A stretch of 64,000 nt of DNA from Microbacterium sp. zg-Y818 (GTDB lineage: Bacteria > Actinomycetota > Actinomycetes > Actinomycetales > Microbacteriaceae), in assembly GCF_030246905.1 (NCBI RefSeq), contig NZ_CP126741.1:186001-250000 (forward strand), in the 5' to 3' direction. Each line of letters starts with the position of its first letter. The stretch's first letter is position 1. The notes beneath the pieces were generated by a model. The model had not been told where the DNA came from, did no database searches, and saw nothing but the letters and a program-made list of their open reading frames with translations. The translations under genes and the position numbers were made by a program. Shown here piece by piece: positions 1 to 10,418 of this stretch.

Positions 1-1
1 G

Positions 2-1369
2 TGGCTGCGCACCGTCGATGACCCCGGGGTCGGCCCGCTCGTGGCAGGCCTGCGTCACACCGTCGACTCGTTCGTCGAGATCGGGCTCGGCTACCTCTCG
101 CTCGACCGGCCATCGGGGACCCTCTCCGGCGGCGAGTCGCAGCGCACCCGGATGATCCGCCACCTGGGTTCCGCCCTCACCGACGTGACCTACGTGTTCG
201 ACGAGCCGACCGCGGGGCTGCACCCGCACGACATCCAGCGCATGAACGCCCTGCTGCGGCGCCTGTGCGACAAGGGCAACACCGTGCTCGTGGTCGAGCA
301 CAAGCCGGAAGTCATCGAGATCGCCGACCATGTCGTCGACCTCGGCCCCGGCGCCGGCCGCGCCGGCGGGCAGATCACCTATATCGGCGACGTCGCGGGA
401 CTGCGCGCGTCGGACACGATCACGGGGCGCCATCTCGACCACCGTGCGCGGCTGAAGCCCGCGGTGCGATCGCCGCGCGGCGCGCTGCCCATCCGCGGGG
501 CTGCGCAGCACAACCTGCAGGACGTCGACGTCGACATCCCGCTGGGCCTCCTCACCGTCGTCACGGGTGTCGCGGGGTCAGGCAAGTCCTCGCTCATCCA
601 CGGCAATCTGCCCGACCGTGACGACGTCGTGGTCGTTGACCAGTCCGCTATCCGCGGGTCGCGGCGCAGCAACCCCGCCACCTACACCGGGCTGCTCGAT
701 GTCATCCGCACGGCGTTCGCCAAGGCGAACGGCGTGAAGCCCGCGCTCTTCAGCGCCAACTCCGAAGGTGCCTGCCCGGTGTGCAAGGGGCTCGGCGTGA
801 TCATCACCGAGCTGGGGTTCATGTCCACCGTCGAGACGGTGTGCGAAGTCTGCGAAGGACGACGGTTCACCGACGAGGTGCTGGAGTATCGCCTGAACGG
901 CAAGAACATCGACGAGGTGCTGTCGATGTCGGTCGGCGAGGCGGCGGCATTCTTCGCCAGCGGGCCGGCGCACACGACGCTGGCGCGCATGGTCGACGTC
1001 GGGCTGGACTACGTCACGCTCGGGCAGCGACTGAACACGCTTTCGGGCGGCGAGCGGCAGCGGCTGAAGCTGGCGATCTCGATGGCCAAGAAGGGCGCCG
1101 TGTACGTGCTCGACGAGCCGACGACCGGACTTCACCTGGCAGACGTCGACAACCTGCTGGGGCTGCTCGACCGGCTGGTGGATGCCGGCAACTCCGTCAT
1201 CGTCATCGAGCACCACCAGGCCGTCATGGCGCACGCCGACTGGATCGTCGACCTCGGCCCCGGCGCGGGGCGCGACGGCGGCCGGGTGGTGTTCGAGGGA
1301 ACGCCGGCAGCCCTGGTCGAGGGTGCGGACACCCTCACCGCTCAGCACCTCCGCGCCTACGTCGCCTGA
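2..1369 (+). CDS. UvrA-like ABC ATPase, 5' end missing
   Basis: C-terminal 455 residues of a UvrA-family DNA-binding ATPase; the reading frame is open from base 2, so the start lies outside the window. The order seen is an ABC signature LSGGESQR (about 122-145), a Walker B-like [10 protein letters not shown], a second ATPase core with Walker [10 protein letters not shown] (about 571-597), a zinc-finger pair CPVCKGLG and CEVCEG (about 773-858), a second signature LSGGERQR (about 1046) and [10 protein letters not shown]. The short spacing between the second Walker A and the zinc finger suggests the compact UvrA-like paralogue found in many actinobacteria (often linked to drug or DNA-damage resistance) rather than housekeeping UvrA of the UvrABC excinuclease. 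The paralogue assignment is inference because the N-terminus is absent. Confidence 0.85.
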   Translation, partial: WLRTVDDPGVGPLVAGLRHTVDSFVEIGLGYLSLDRPSGTLSGGESQRTRMIRHLGSALTDVTYVFDEPTAGLHPHDIQRMNALLRRLCDKGNTVLVVEHKPEVIEIADHVVDLGPGAGRAGGQITYIGDVAGLRASDTITGRHLDHRARLKPAVRSPRGALPIRGAAQHNLQDVDVDIPLGLLTVVTGVAGSGKSSLIHGNLPDRDDVVVVDQSAIRGSRRSNPATYTGLLDVIRTAFAKANGVKPALFSANSEGACPVCKGLGVIITELGFMSTVETVCEVCEGRRFTDEVLEYRLNGKNIDEVLSMSVGEAAAFFASGPAHTTLARMVDVGLDYVTLGQRLNTLSGGERQRLKLAISMAKKGAVYVLDEPTTGLHLADVDNLLGLLDRLVDAGNSVIVIEHHQAVMAHADWIVDLGPGAGRDGGRVVFEGTPAALVEGADTLTAQHLRAYVA

Positions 1370-1475
1370 GGCCGCGGCAGGGCGTTGCGGCATCCGGCAT
1401 CGCGGCCGCTCCCGCCTCTCGCGTCCCGGCTCCGCCTCCAGGGCCGCCGCCGCCGTCCCTGCGCCGCCTTCCAGC

Positions 1476-1539
1476 GCTCGCCTGTCGCGAACGGTCGCTT
1501 CGGCGGCCTGCAGGGAGCAGTTTGCGACAGGTGAGTGGG
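1476..1539. repeat. Palindromic repeat, copy 1 (REP-like)
   Basis: Copy 1 of a 64-bp element repeated exactly 140 bp downstream (1616-1679), with about four differences. Its left arm is GCTCGCCTGTCGCGAAC and its right arm is a degenerate complement ending GTTTGCGACAGG. The arms flank a shared core containing GGTCGCTTC and GCAGGGAGCA. It could form a hairpin at the 3' ends of the two convergent genes. A related word TGTCGCGAAYGG recurs at 31514. Confidence 0.7.
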
Positions 1540-1615
1540 GCGGGGGCGCTCGGGGTCGGCCCAGCTAGGTAGGGGTGCGGCCGCCGGGGTGGATGTCGCG
1601 GGCAGGGCCGCGGGT

Positions 1616-1679
1616 GCTCGCCTGTCGCGAACGGTCGCTTCAGCGGCCCGCAGGGAGCAGTTTGCGACAGGCGAGCGGG
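1616..1679. repeat. Palindromic repeat, copy 2 (REP-like)
   Basis: Copy 2 of the element at 1476-1539. Here the palindrome is better preserved: GCTCGCCTGTCGCGAAC (1616-1632) pairs with GTTTGCGACAGGCGAGC (1660-1676) over 17 bp with a single mismatch that would be a G-U pair in RNA. The position downstream of mdh suggests a terminator or an extragenic palindromic repeat. Confidence 0.7.
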
Positions 1680-1782
1680 GGCGCGACCCGGCGTTGGGGG
1701 CCGCCGCGTGGGCCCGGGGTTGGGGGCGGGCGCCGCGCGGGCCCGGGCGCGGCGTCGGCGGCGGACGGCCGCACGGCGCGGG

Positions 1783-2829
1783 TCAGGCGCCCGTGAGCTC
1801 CCGCACCGCCTCGCGCTCGGCGACGAGCTCGGCGACGGACGCCTGCAGCCGCGCCTGTGCGCGCTCGTCGAGGAGCAGCCCCTCCACGACGCGGTAGCCC
1901 GAACCGTCGCTGGTCACCGGGAACGAGCAGACGATCCCCTCGGGCACGCCGTACTCGCCGCGGGACACCAGGGCCGCCGACGTCCACCCCGCGCCGGTGC
2001 CGAGCGCCTCATCGCGCACGTGCGCGATTGCGGCGTTCGCGGCCGACGCCACCGACGACGACCCGCGCACCTCGATGATCTCCGCCCCGCGCCGGGCGAC
2101 CCGGGGGATGAACACGTCGTCGAGCCAGGCCGCGGCGGCATCCGCCCCTCCCAGCTTCTCGGCGAGAGCGGCGAGCACTGGTTCGCCGTCGACCGTGGCG
2201 TGGGCGACGTCGGGGAACTGCGTGGCGGAGTGGTTGCCCCAGATGGTGACGCCCTGCAGCGCCGCGGGGCCGACGTCCAGCGCAGCGGAGAGCTGGCCCA
2301 CTGCGCGGTCGTGGTCCAGGCGGGTGAGGGCGCTGAACCGCTCGGAAGGGATGCCGTCGGCCGCGGCCGCGGCGATGAGCGCGTTCGTGTTGGCGGGGTT
2401 GCCGACGGTCAGCACGCACACGTCGCCAGCGGCATTGGCTGCGATCGCCGCCCCCTGCGGAGCGAAGATGCCGGCGTTGGCGGCGAGCAGGTCACTGCGC
2501 TCCATGCCGGCGGCGCGTGGGCGGGAACCGACCAGCAGTGCGCGGTTCGCGCCGGCGAAGGCCACCGCGGCATCGTCGGTCACTTCGACATCGCGCAGCA
2601 GCGGGAAGGCGCAGTCCTGCAGTTCGAGCGCGGCACCCTCCGCCGCCCGCATGCCCTGCGGGATCTCCAGCAGGCGCAGTCGGATGGGCTGGTCCGGGCC
2701 CAGCATGTCGCCTGCGGCGATGCGGAACAGCAGCGCGTATCCGATCTGACCGCCGGCTCCGGTGATCGTCACCGTCACGGGGGCGGGGAGGTGGGTGGCG
2801 GCTGGCGCGGCGTCGGGAGTGGCATCCAT
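1783..2829 (-). CDS. mdh: Malate dehydrogenase
   Basis: NAD-dependent malate dehydrogenase of the TCA cycle, 348 aa (family about 325-330, with a short Ala/Pro-rich N-terminal extension). The Rossmann motif [18 protein letters not shown] is near residue 21, followed by the MDH type-2 segment RLRLLEIP and [12 protein letters not shown], the NPANTN substrate loop and the catalytic region [12 protein letters not shown] containing the active-site histidine. The ATG at 2829 sits 6 nt after a TAGGCT box (2836-2841 on the minus strand), so the mRNA is probably leaderless. The gene is divergent from the metallopeptidase at 2932. Confidence 0.96.
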   Translation of the reverse strand: MDATPDAAPAATHLPAPVTVTITGAGGQIGYALLFRIAAGDMLGPDQPIRLRLLEIPQGMRAAEGAALELQDCAFPLLRDVEVTDDAAVAFAGANRALLVGSRPRAAGMERSDLLAANAGIFAPQGAAIAANAAGDVCVLTVGNPANTNALIAAAAADGIPSERFSALTRLDHDRAVGQLSAALDVGPAALQGVTIWGNHSATQFPDVAHATVDGEPVLAALAEKLGGADAAAAWLDDVFIPRVARRGAEIIEVRGSSSVASAANAAIAHVRDEALGTGAGWTSAALVSRGEYGVPEGIVCSFPVTSDGSGYRVVEGLLLDERAQARLQASVAELVAEREAVRELTGA

Positions 2830-2931
2830 GACCCGAGCCTATGAGTGCGGCGGCGCGCGCAATGCCACCGGTGCGGGGCGTCTGCGGTCCGGCGCCCACA
2901 CTCCCGGCCGTGCGGCCAGTACCGTTGCGGG

Positions 2932-3810
2932 GTGACCTTCAATGACAATGCCCGCGTGGGCGGCAACACCGCCAAGCGACGCGGGCGAAACGCCGCCGTC
3001 GTCGGCGGCGGAGCGGTCGGTGTCGGTGGCATCGTCGTGCTGCTGCTGAGCATGTTCACCGGTTTCGATCTCGGCGGGCTGCTGGGCGGTGCCGGGGGGT
3101 CGGGCGGAGGCACGGCGGCGGAGGAGTCGACGATCGCGAACTGCCAGACGGGCGCGGACGCGAACGCGAACGACGACTGCCGGTTGGCGGCGGCGTCGCT
3201 GAACCTCGACCAGTTCTGGGAGCGTGAGCTCGACGGATACCGGGCGCCGCAGCTGATCATCGTCGATGTCGAGACGGGCACCGCGTGCGGCACGGCATCC
3301 AACGCCACGGGCCCCTTCTACTGCCCGCCCGAGGAGACCGTCTACGTCGACCCCACCTTCTTCGGCGTGCTGCGCGAGCAGTTCGACACGACGGCCGGCC
3401 CGCTCGCGCAGCTGTACGTGCTGGCGCACGAGTACGGCCACCACGTGCAGCAGATCACCGGCGTCTTCGACCGCTACCCGAACAACGGCTCTGGCCCCGA
3501 CAGCAACGGGGTACGCACCGAGCTGCAGGCGGACTGCTTCGCCGGCGCCTGGGTCGCCGACCTGCCGCAGCAGGTGGACGAGAACGGCGTGCCCTTCATG
3601 AAGGAGCCGACGCAGGAGCAGATCCGCGACGCGCTCGCCGCGGCCGCGACCGTCGGCGACGACAACATCCAGCGGCAGTCCGGGGGGACCGTGAACCCCG
3701 AGAGCTGGACCCACGGTTCGAGCGAGCAGCGGCAGCGCTGGTTCGATGTCGGCTACGAGCGCGGCGCGTCGTCGTGCGACACCTTCTCGGTATCAGGAGC
3801 GGACTTGTGA
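2932..3810 (+). CDS. YpfJ-family neutral zinc metallopeptidase
   Basis: Membrane-anchored protein of the YpfJ/neutral zinc metallopeptidase family, 292 aa. It begins VTFNDNARVGG, the usual start of the family, followed by one transmembrane segment (about residues 25-42) and a Gly-rich linker. The zinc site is LAHEYGHHVQQ (HExxH plus a further His), with a glutamate in ELQADCFAGAW as the likely third ligand. GTG 2932 is preferred over an upstream in-frame start at 2845 because a TACCGT box (2920-2925) ends 6 nt before it, which fits leaderless initiation. The stop overlaps the start of the downstream iminopeptidase (GTGA). The biological substrate of the family is unknown. Confidence 0.9.
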   Translation: MTFNDNARVGGNTAKRRGRNAAVVGGGAVGVGGIVVLLLSMFTGFDLGGLLGGAGGSGGGTAAEESTIANCQTGADANANDDCRLAAASLNLDQFWERELDGYRAPQLIIVDVETGTACGTASNATGPFYCPPEETVYVDPTFFGVLREQFDTTAGPLAQLYVLAHEYGHHVQQITGVFDRYPNNGSGPDSNGVRTELQADCFAGAWVADLPQQVDENGVPFMKEPTQEQIRDALAAAATVGDDNIQRQSGGTVNPESWTHGSSEQRQRWFDVGYERGASSCDTFSVSGADL

Positions 3811-4787
3811 ACCACGCGCACCTCGACGACATCCTCTACCCGCCCATCGAACCGTACGAGACCGGCGAGCTTCTGGTCGGCGAGGGCAACCGCGTCTACT
3901 GGGAGCAGTCCGGCAACCCGCAGGGAAAGCCGGTCGTGTTCCTCCACGGGGGGCCGGGAGGAGGCACGGCGCCCTGGCATCGTCGGTTCTTCGACCCCGA
4001 GGTCTACCGCATCGTGCTGTTCGACCAGCGCGGATGCGGGCGCTCCACACCGCACGCTGGTGACCCCGACGCCGACCTGCGCCACAACACCACGTGGCAC
4101 CTCGTCGCCGACATCGACCTGCTGCGGCGGACGCTGGGCATCGACCGGTGGATGGTGTTCGGCGGATCGTGGGGGAGCACCCTCGCGCTCGCCTACGCCG
4201 AGGCCCACCCGCACACCGTCAGCGAGCTGGTGCTGCGCGGCATCTTCACCCTGCGCGCCCACGAGCTGGAATGGTTCTACGAAGGCGGGGCGTCGGCACT
4301 CTTCCCCGATCTGTGGGAGCAGTTCATCGCACCGATCCCGGTGCTCGAGCGCGCGCGCATGATCGAGGCGTACCACCGGCGGCTGTCGGACCCCGACCCC
4401 GCCGTGCACGGGCCGGCGGGGCTCGCGTGGACCCGGTGGGAGGCCTCGACGGTCACCCTGCTGCCCGACGCGGAGCTCGTGGAATCCATGTCGGATCCCG
4501 CCTCGGCCACGGCGTTCGCGCGCATCGAGAATCACTACTTCCTCAACCGCGGGTGGCTGCGCGAGGGGCAGCTGATCGCCGATGTCGGTGCGATCCGGCA
4601 CATCCCCGGCGTCATCGTGCAGGGCCGCTATGACGTGTGCACGCCGATGATGACCGCGTGGGACCTGCACCGGGCGTGGCCCGAGGCCGAGTTCGTGATG
4701 GTGCCGGATGCCGGGCATTCGGCCGCCGAGCCCGGGATCGCCGCCGCGCTGCGCGCCGCGACCGACCGGTTCGCGGCGGGCGGCTGA
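3807..4787 (+). CDS. pip: Proline iminopeptidase
   Basis: Alpha/beta hydrolase of peptidase family S33 that removes N-terminal proline from peptides, 326 aa. The oxyanion-hole motif HGGPGGG, the nucleophile elbow GGSWGS, the acid in QGRYDVCTP and the catalytic histidine in DAGHSA are all present in order, and the DQRGCGRS motif is typical of the family. GTG 3807 is chosen because it overlaps the preceding stop (GTGA) and has AGGAG about 6 nt upstream; the frame stays open far upstream only as a shadow. It is translationally coupled to the membrane metallopeptidase, suggesting a joint role in peptide turnover (inference). Confidence 0.93.
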   Translation: MNHAHLDDILYPPIEPYETGELLVGEGNRVYWEQSGNPQGKPVVFLHGGPGGGTAPWHRRFFDPEVYRIVLFDQRGCGRSTPHAGDPDADLRHNTTWHLVADIDLLRRTLGIDRWMVFGGSWGSTLALAYAEAHPHTVSELVLRGIFTLRAHELEWFYEGGASALFPDLWEQFIAPIPVLERARMIEAYHRRLSDPDPAVHGPAGLAWTRWEASTVTLLPDAELVESMSDPASATAFARIENHYFLNRGWLREGQLIADVGAIRHIPGVIVQGRYDVCTPMMTAWDLHRAWPEAEFVMVPDAGHSAAEPGIAAALRAATDRFAAGG

Positions 4788-4952
4788 CCCCGCTGCACGG
4801 CGGGGGCGAGTCCGCGTGGGCGGCGCCGGATGGGGTTCGGTCGTCAGTGCGGGCGGCGTCTGGGCTGAGGCGGGTCGCCATTCGGTCGTCGCGAGTGACC
4901 CATTCCGGGGATGAGACCCCGACGCCCAGGCCGGCAGCCCCGAGCCCCGCCG

Positions 4953-6713
4953 CTACGCGCCGAAGGCCTGCAGCAGGCTCGCCGACAGGCGCACGGGGTT
5001 GCCATCCATGCGGAACCGCGTGAGCCCCTCGCTCACTGCGGCGCCGGTGCGGGCCGAGACGAACCACGGCGGCTTCGGCAGCACCGAGGGGCGTCCGCCC
5101 GCGAGAAGGTTCCCCGGCGCCACCGAACGCGGGAAGGGTCGGAAGGGTCCGCGCACGACGCTGCGCTCCACCCGGTCGAGCAGCCGGGCGTTGTGCACGA
5201 CCCCGATGCCGCTGGGGGCATCGGCGAGGGTCCCGCCCGGGAACGCCCCCCATGAGCATGTGGGGGTGAGGAACCCGAGCGCCGTCCAGGCGTTGATCGC
5301 GACGGTGCCGTAGTGCAGCTCGGCGATGGCCTGCTCGAACCCGTCCCCGAGCGCCGTCTGCGTCACCGGGTCGATGATGACGTTGGCGCCGAGGGTCCCC
5401 GTCAGTGCGTCGTTGGCGTGCGCGACGGCCGCGTCGACGAAGTCCTGCCCGAGGCCGGGAAGTTCCACGACGCCCAGCACCGGCGCGAAGTACTCGGTGG
5501 TCTGCACGGGCGCGGCATCCGTCGCCGCCGCCTCGATCAGTACGCGCGAGCCGTCCCCCATGCGCAGGGCGCCGGGATGGGCGGATGCCGCTTCGTCGAC
5601 CCGCGCCTGCGCACCGGGGTACCAGACGGGCCGGGCGGGAGCGGTGTCGTAGGCCTCGCGCAGCGCCGCGAGGAACGCCTCGCGCTGCGGCCAGTCCGCG
5701 CTGAGCAGCACCACCTGACCCGCGATGCAGTTGTGCCCGCTGTTGTAGAGCCGCATCGTCACGACGTGCTCGGCCTGGAAGCGCAGGTCGGCCTCTGACC
5801 ACTCGCCCGGCACGACGATGATGGGCGAGACCCCGCCCAGCTCTGCCGAAATGGGGGTGGTCAGCCGCGGCACACCGGTCTCGCGGCGCTGGGCGGCATC
5901 CTCACCGGTGCCCCAGACGATCGCCTCGAACGTCGTGATGGACCCGGTGATGTGCACGTGATCGATGCCCGGGTGCCCGGTCAGGTACGCCCCGACGTCG
6001 CCGCCGCCGCGCACGATCCGCAGCATCCCGGCGCCGATCAGCGGGGCGAGCGCCCGCTCGTAGACGGGCACCAGGTCGTCCTGCGTGGGGTTGACCTTCA
6101 GCAGCGAGACGCGGTTGAACGCGAGCAGCTCGTACAGCACGTCGAGGAACGGGATGGCGGTGACATTGCCGGCGCCCAGCACCACGCCCACGCCGCCCCC
6201 GTCGGCGCCGGGCAGCTGTCCGAGGCCCGCGGTGCGAGCGGCCTCGCCCGCCGTCACGCCGGGCTGCAGCCACACCTCGCCGGTGTAGCCCGACAGCAGC
6301 AGGCGGTCGATGGGCGCGGTCGGCAGTACGTGCACGCGCACCCGGCCGCCGGGGGCCTCGTCGACCCGCAGATCGTCGAGAGGGCTCGCCCCGCGCGCGA
6401 GCGCACCGAGGGTGTCGGTGTAGGCGTCGAGCGCGACGAGCGCCGCGTACGGGCCCGAGAGCCACTCCTCGCCGCGGAGCGCATGCCCGGGCTCGAGACC
6501 CTTGGAGGTCGAGGCGACGTCGGCCCATTCCTCTGCAACGGCGACGACCGCCGCGCGGATGCGCCGCAGCAGCGTGCGCCGCTGGGGCAGGGTCAGCTGG
6601 CCCCAGAGGGCGGAGCCGGAGCGCAGGTCCTCGATGGCGGCATCCAGGCGCGCGCGCTCTGCCTCGGGCAGGCCGGGATCGGTGTCGCGGGCGGGGGACT
6701 CAGCGGATGCCAC
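4953..6713 (-). CDS. Aldehyde dehydrogenase family protein
   Basis: Large ALDH-superfamily enzyme, about 586 aa, longer than the usual 450-500. The nucleotide-binding core is recognisable: LGAGNVTAIP, then SAELGGVSP with the general-base glutamate, then NSGHNCIAGQ with the catalytic cysteine. A long C-terminal portion (LHYGTVAINAW onward) closes the fold. Two GTG codons compete for the start: GTG 6722 has no space after the GAGGAG motif, while GTG 6713 lies 8 nt downstream of it and is preferred. The substrate cannot be deduced. It stands alone between convergent and co-directional neighbours. Confidence 0.88.
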   Translation of the reverse strand: MASAESPARDTDPGLPEAERARLDAAIEDLRSGSALWGQLTLPQRRTLLRRIRAAVVAVAEEWADVASTSKGLEPGHALRGEEWLSGPYAALVALDAYTDTLGALARGASPLDDLRVDEAPGGRVRVHVLPTAPIDRLLLSGYTGEVWLQPGVTAGEAARTAGLGQLPGADGGGVGVVLGAGNVTAIPFLDVLYELLAFNRVSLLKVNPTQDDLVPVYERALAPLIGAGMLRIVRGGGDVGAYLTGHPGIDHVHITGSITTFEAIVWGTGEDAAQRRETGVPRLTTPISAELGGVSPIIVVPGEWSEADLRFQAEHVVTMRLYNSGHNCIAGQVVLLSADWPQREAFLAALREAYDTAPARPVWYPGAQARVDEAASAHPGALRMGDGSRVLIEAAATDAAPVQTTEYFAPVLGVVELPGLGQDFVDAAVAHANDALTGTLGANVIIDPVTQTALGDGFEQAIAELHYGTVAINAWTALGFLTPTCSWGAFPGGTLADAPSGIGVVHNARLLDRVERSVVRGPFRPFPRSVAPGNLLAGGRPSVLPKPPWFVSARTGAAVSEGLTRFRMDGNPVRLSASLLQAFGA

Positions 6714-6800
6714 GGGGTGCACTCCTCGGTTCGGGACGGTTCAGCGTGGATTCGCGGGCCCGAGCGCCTCCGGGGAGAGCTCCTCGCGCGCCCCGAGGGC

Positions 6801-7061
6801 TCAGATGAGCGAGAGCTCCCGCAGCTTGGCCTCGACGTCGATGTCGGCGGGCTCGACGTGATGCGTCGCGTCGGGGTACACCACGACCGGGATGTTCGTG
6901 CGTCCGGAGATCTCCCGCGCGATATCGGCGGCCGCGGGCTCGGCCTCGAGGTCGATGTACTCGTAAGCGACGCCGAGGTTGTCGAGCTGGGCCTTCGTGC
7001 GGCGGCAGTCGCGGCACCAGTCGGCGCCGAACATCGTAAGGTTGGCGGGTTTGTCGGTCAT
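6801..7061 (-). CDS. Mycoredoxin / glutaredoxin-like protein
   Basis: Small thioredoxin-fold redox protein, 86 aa. It has the redox-active dithiol WCRDC near residue 15 and the cis-Pro loop TNIPVVVYPD, as in mycoredoxin-1 and related actinobacterial glutaredoxins that use mycothiol to reduce mixed disulfides. The ATG at 7061 follows a TAGGCT box (7068-7073, minus) by 6 nt, which fits a leaderless message. An NrdH-type role is less likely, since NrdH usually has a CVQC-like motif. Confidence 0.88.
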   Translation of the reverse strand: MTDKPANLTMFGADWCRDCRRTKAQLDNLGVAYEYIDLEAEPAAADIAREISGRTNIPVVVYPDATHHVEPADIDVEAKLRELSLI

Positions 7062-7103
7062 GGCACCAGCCTACGGCCGCGCCCTGTGCGCGGCCTCGTA
7101 CGG

Positions 7104-8231
7104 TCAGGGGTCGGCGTGCTGTCCGACGACCTGTCGGGCCCGCGTGGCGGCAGCGGCGCGCGAGCGCCGCGGGGCGTAGACGACGAGTGCGTGGAACACG
7201 AAGCGCACGATGAAGGCCGCCACCAGCGTGAGCGCAGCGGCGAACACGGCGGAGAGATGGGTGCCCTCCACCAGCAGCCACATCACCGGGATGCGGATCA
7301 GCGCCTCGGCGTTGTTGAAGGTGAACGACTTCAGGAACCGATGGCGCATCAGCCCGGACTCCGACCGCATGTCGGCGAAGACGAGGTACTCCAGAAGCAG
7401 GAAGTTGCCGATGATCGTCACTTCGCTCGCGATCACGGCGGCCACGACGTATTCGACGCCGAGCCGCATGAGGCCCCACATGATCACGAGGTTCGCGACG
7501 GCGCCGAACCCGCCGACGAGGGCGAAGGCCGACATGCGGCCGAACCGCAGCATCGTCAGTTGCGTGAGAAAGCGGATGCCCTGCGTGAACGACGCCTTCG
7601 ACGCACCGGCGTGACGCGGCGCGAAGTTGAACGGCACCTCCGCGATGCGCAGCTGCCGGCGGGCGAGCACCTCGAGCAGGATCTTGAAGCCGCGCGGATG
7701 CAGCGCCCTGATGTCGATGGCGTCGCGGTTGAGCAGGAAGAACCCCGTCATCGGGTCGGAGCATCCCGCGAGCTTGCGGGGGAACATCGCCTTGGTCAGC
7801 AGGTTCGAGGCGCGCGAGACCGTCGTGCGCGTGGCATCCGCCAAGCCCTTCGAGGTGCCGCCTGCGGCATAGCGCGATGCCACCACGACGTCGACGTCGC
7901 CGACTGCGGCCCGGTCGAGCAGTGAGGGGATGGTCTCGGGCGGATGCTGCAGATCGCCGTCCATGACCAGGCACCAGGGTGATCGGGCGGCGGCGAACCC
8001 CTCGAGCACCGCACCGCCCAGGCCGTCCGTCGCCGTGTCCCGATGCAGCAGGCGCACGGGGAAGGACGTCGTCGCGGCGGCAGCTTGCACGACCGCGGGG
8101 GTGTCGTCGGTGGAATCGTCGACGAACAGCACCTCGAAGTCCCGGCCGGCCATGACCTCACCGATGCGGCCGAGCAGTTCGACGACGTTCGGACCTTCGT
8201 TATAGGTCGGGACGATGATCGTCAGATCCAT
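7104..8231 (-). CDS. Glycosyltransferase family 2 fused to GtrA-like membrane domain
   Basis: Bifunctional-looking 375-aa protein. The N-terminal GT-A domain begins MDLTIIVPTYNEG, continues with FVDDSTDDT and MDGDLQHPPE, and resembles dolichol/polyprenyl-phosphate mannose synthases. The C-terminal 130 residues hold four hydrophobic segments of the GtrA/DPMS type. Such fusions make or flip polyprenyl-linked sugars for cell-envelope glycosylation. ATG 8231 is chosen because the longer frame (to 8279) would include a likely promoter box TACCCT and lacks family similarity. The gene follows the deacetylase on the same strand, so the two may share a surface-polysaccharide role (inference). Confidence 0.9.
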   Translation of the reverse strand: MDLTIIVPTYNEGPNVVELLGRIGEVMAGRDFEVLFVDDSTDDTPAVVQAAAATTSFPVRLLHRDTATDGLGGAVLEGFAAARSPWCLVMDGDLQHPPETIPSLLDRAAVGDVDVVVASRYAAGGTSKGLADATRTTVSRASNLLTKAMFPRKLAGCSDPMTGFFLLNRDAIDIRALHPRGFKILLEVLARRQLRIAEVPFNFAPRHAGASKASFTQGIRFLTQLTMLRFGRMSAFALVGGFGAVANLVIMWGLMRLGVEYVVAAVIASEVTIIGNFLLLEYLVFADMRSESGLMRHRFLKSFTFNNAEALIRIPVMWLLVEGTHLSAVFAAALTLVAAFIVRFVFHALVVYAPRRSRAAAATRARQVVGQHADP

Positions 8232-8275
8232 CGGTCGTCCTGTCGTCTGGCGGGTGGGTCTTTCAGGGTAGCCCG

Positions 8276-9445
<1,170 letters not shown>

Positions 9446-9538
9446 CGTTGCCCTCGCCGCGCGTCACCGGCGACGCACTCGCGTTGATCCTATGGGTTCG
9501 GGCGGCGCTGCCCGGACGGGCGGCGGAGCGACCGGGGC

Positions 9539-9739
9539 CTAGTTCTTCCGGCCCCCGCGGGCGTCGAAGGCCGCGCCGCATGCAATGCCGATGGCGACGC
9601 CGACCGCGAGCCACAGGGCGAGGTTGTCGGCCGCGATGCCGACCGCCGCGCCCACCGCGAGGCCCAGGGCCACGCCGATGCCGATGCCGGTTCCCTTGGC
9701 TGCGCCTCCGGTCGATTCGGGGTTCGTTTCGTTGTCCAT
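9539..9739 (-). CDS. Small glycine-zipper membrane protein
   Basis: 66-aa protein of unknown function. After a polar N-terminus (MDNETNPESTGG) come two hydrophobic segments rich in Gly-x-Gly/Ala-x-Gly spacing, typical of glycine-zipper membrane peptides, and a basic tail GGRKN. ATG 9739 is preferred over the TTG at 9748 because a TACGTT box (9747-9752, minus) ends 7 nt upstream, fitting leaderless initiation. Confidence 0.7.
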   Translation of the reverse strand: MDNETNPESTGGAAKGTGIGIGVALGLAVGAAVGIAADNLALWLAVGVAIGIACGAAFDARGGRKN

Positions 9740-9912
9740 GGGTACCAACGTACGGAGGGTGCAGGATCACAGCATCCGCCTGATGGGGGAGGTTTTCGAT
9801 CTCCCTCGCGCGGGGGAGCGCGTGCTGTGCCGTGCTGTGCGGGCACCCCGTCTACATGCCGAGGATGCGTGTCTGCTTCGCGCATCGTCCTCGCGCGTGG
9901 TCGGATGTCTCC

Positions 9913-10299
9913 GTGTACGTGCGATTCCAATCACCACGCCCAGGTAAGCGCGGCGTGCACACGGGGATATTCGGCCTGGCGAACGGCCTCGCCAGGGGCG
10001 GCCATCTGACTGCCGAGGAGCATGCCGACTGGCGCGCCGGCAACGAGTGGTACAACGCGGCATATGCCGACCCGACGGACGCGGATGTCGGTGTCTACGA
10101 CGAATCCCTCAACCCGCAGGCGGCGGCCTGGTTCAAAGGCACCGCGTCACACCTGCTGGAGCGCATTCCGAGGTATCTGGAGATCCTTCACGCACACGGC
10201 GTGGAGTGCTGTCGCGTGGAGGCGGACGACCCCGGCCGCATCATCTACGAAGACGAGGTGCAAATCGTGGTCGTCCCCCACGACGCACCGAGAATATGA
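9913..10299 (+). CDS. Conserved hypothetical protein
   Basis: About 128 aa, starting VYVRFQSPRPGKRGVHTG from GTG 9913. The sequence resembles a widespread uncharacterised actinobacterial family recognisable by GIFGLANGLA, NEWYNAAYADP, NPQAAAWFK and a C-terminal YEDEVQIVVVP. No catalytic motif is evident. The upstream in-frame ATG at 9832 adds residues that do not look like the family. Not in an obvious operon. Confidence 0.65.
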   Translation: MYVRFQSPRPGKRGVHTGIFGLANGLARGGHLTAEEHADWRAGNEWYNAAYADPTDADVGVYDESLNPQAAAWFKGTASHLLERIPRYLEILHAHGVECCRVEADDPGRIIYEDEVQIVVVPHDAPRI

Positions 10300-10382
10300 C
10301 GCGTCTGTCGCGACCCCCAGTCGGATCGTCGACGACGGGATCGCAGTAGGACTACGGAACTCGCCGATCAACGCTCGGTCTC

Positions 10383-10418
10383 TTGACATGCAAGTCGCCA
10401 CTTGCATATCGTGACCGA
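10383..10418 (+). promoter_or_regulatory. arsR-like promoter with operator between -35 and -10
   Basis: TTGACA (10383-10388) and TATCGT (10407-10412) form a -35/-10 pair with an 18-nt spacer; the start codon follows the -10 by 6 nt. The spacer contains a perfect inverted repeat TGCAAGT-N4-ACTTGCA (10389-10406), well placed for autorepression by the encoded ArsR-type regulator. Confidence 0.8.

Larger units (their letters stand above)
1370..1782. other. Gene-free 413-nt spacer holding two palindromic repeats
   Basis: No coding region is supported between the UvrA-like gene and mdh, which are convergent. The spacer holds two near-identical copies of a palindromic element at 1476-1539 and 1616-1679 and otherwise very GC-rich sequence. 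The ORFs here are shadows with biased arginine/proline composition. Confidence 0.7.

Noticed and set aside
5952..7925. Plus-strand ORF of 657 aa
   Set aside because: Overlaps the aldehyde dehydrogenase, mycoredoxin and glycosyltransferase genes on the other strand and has no family features.
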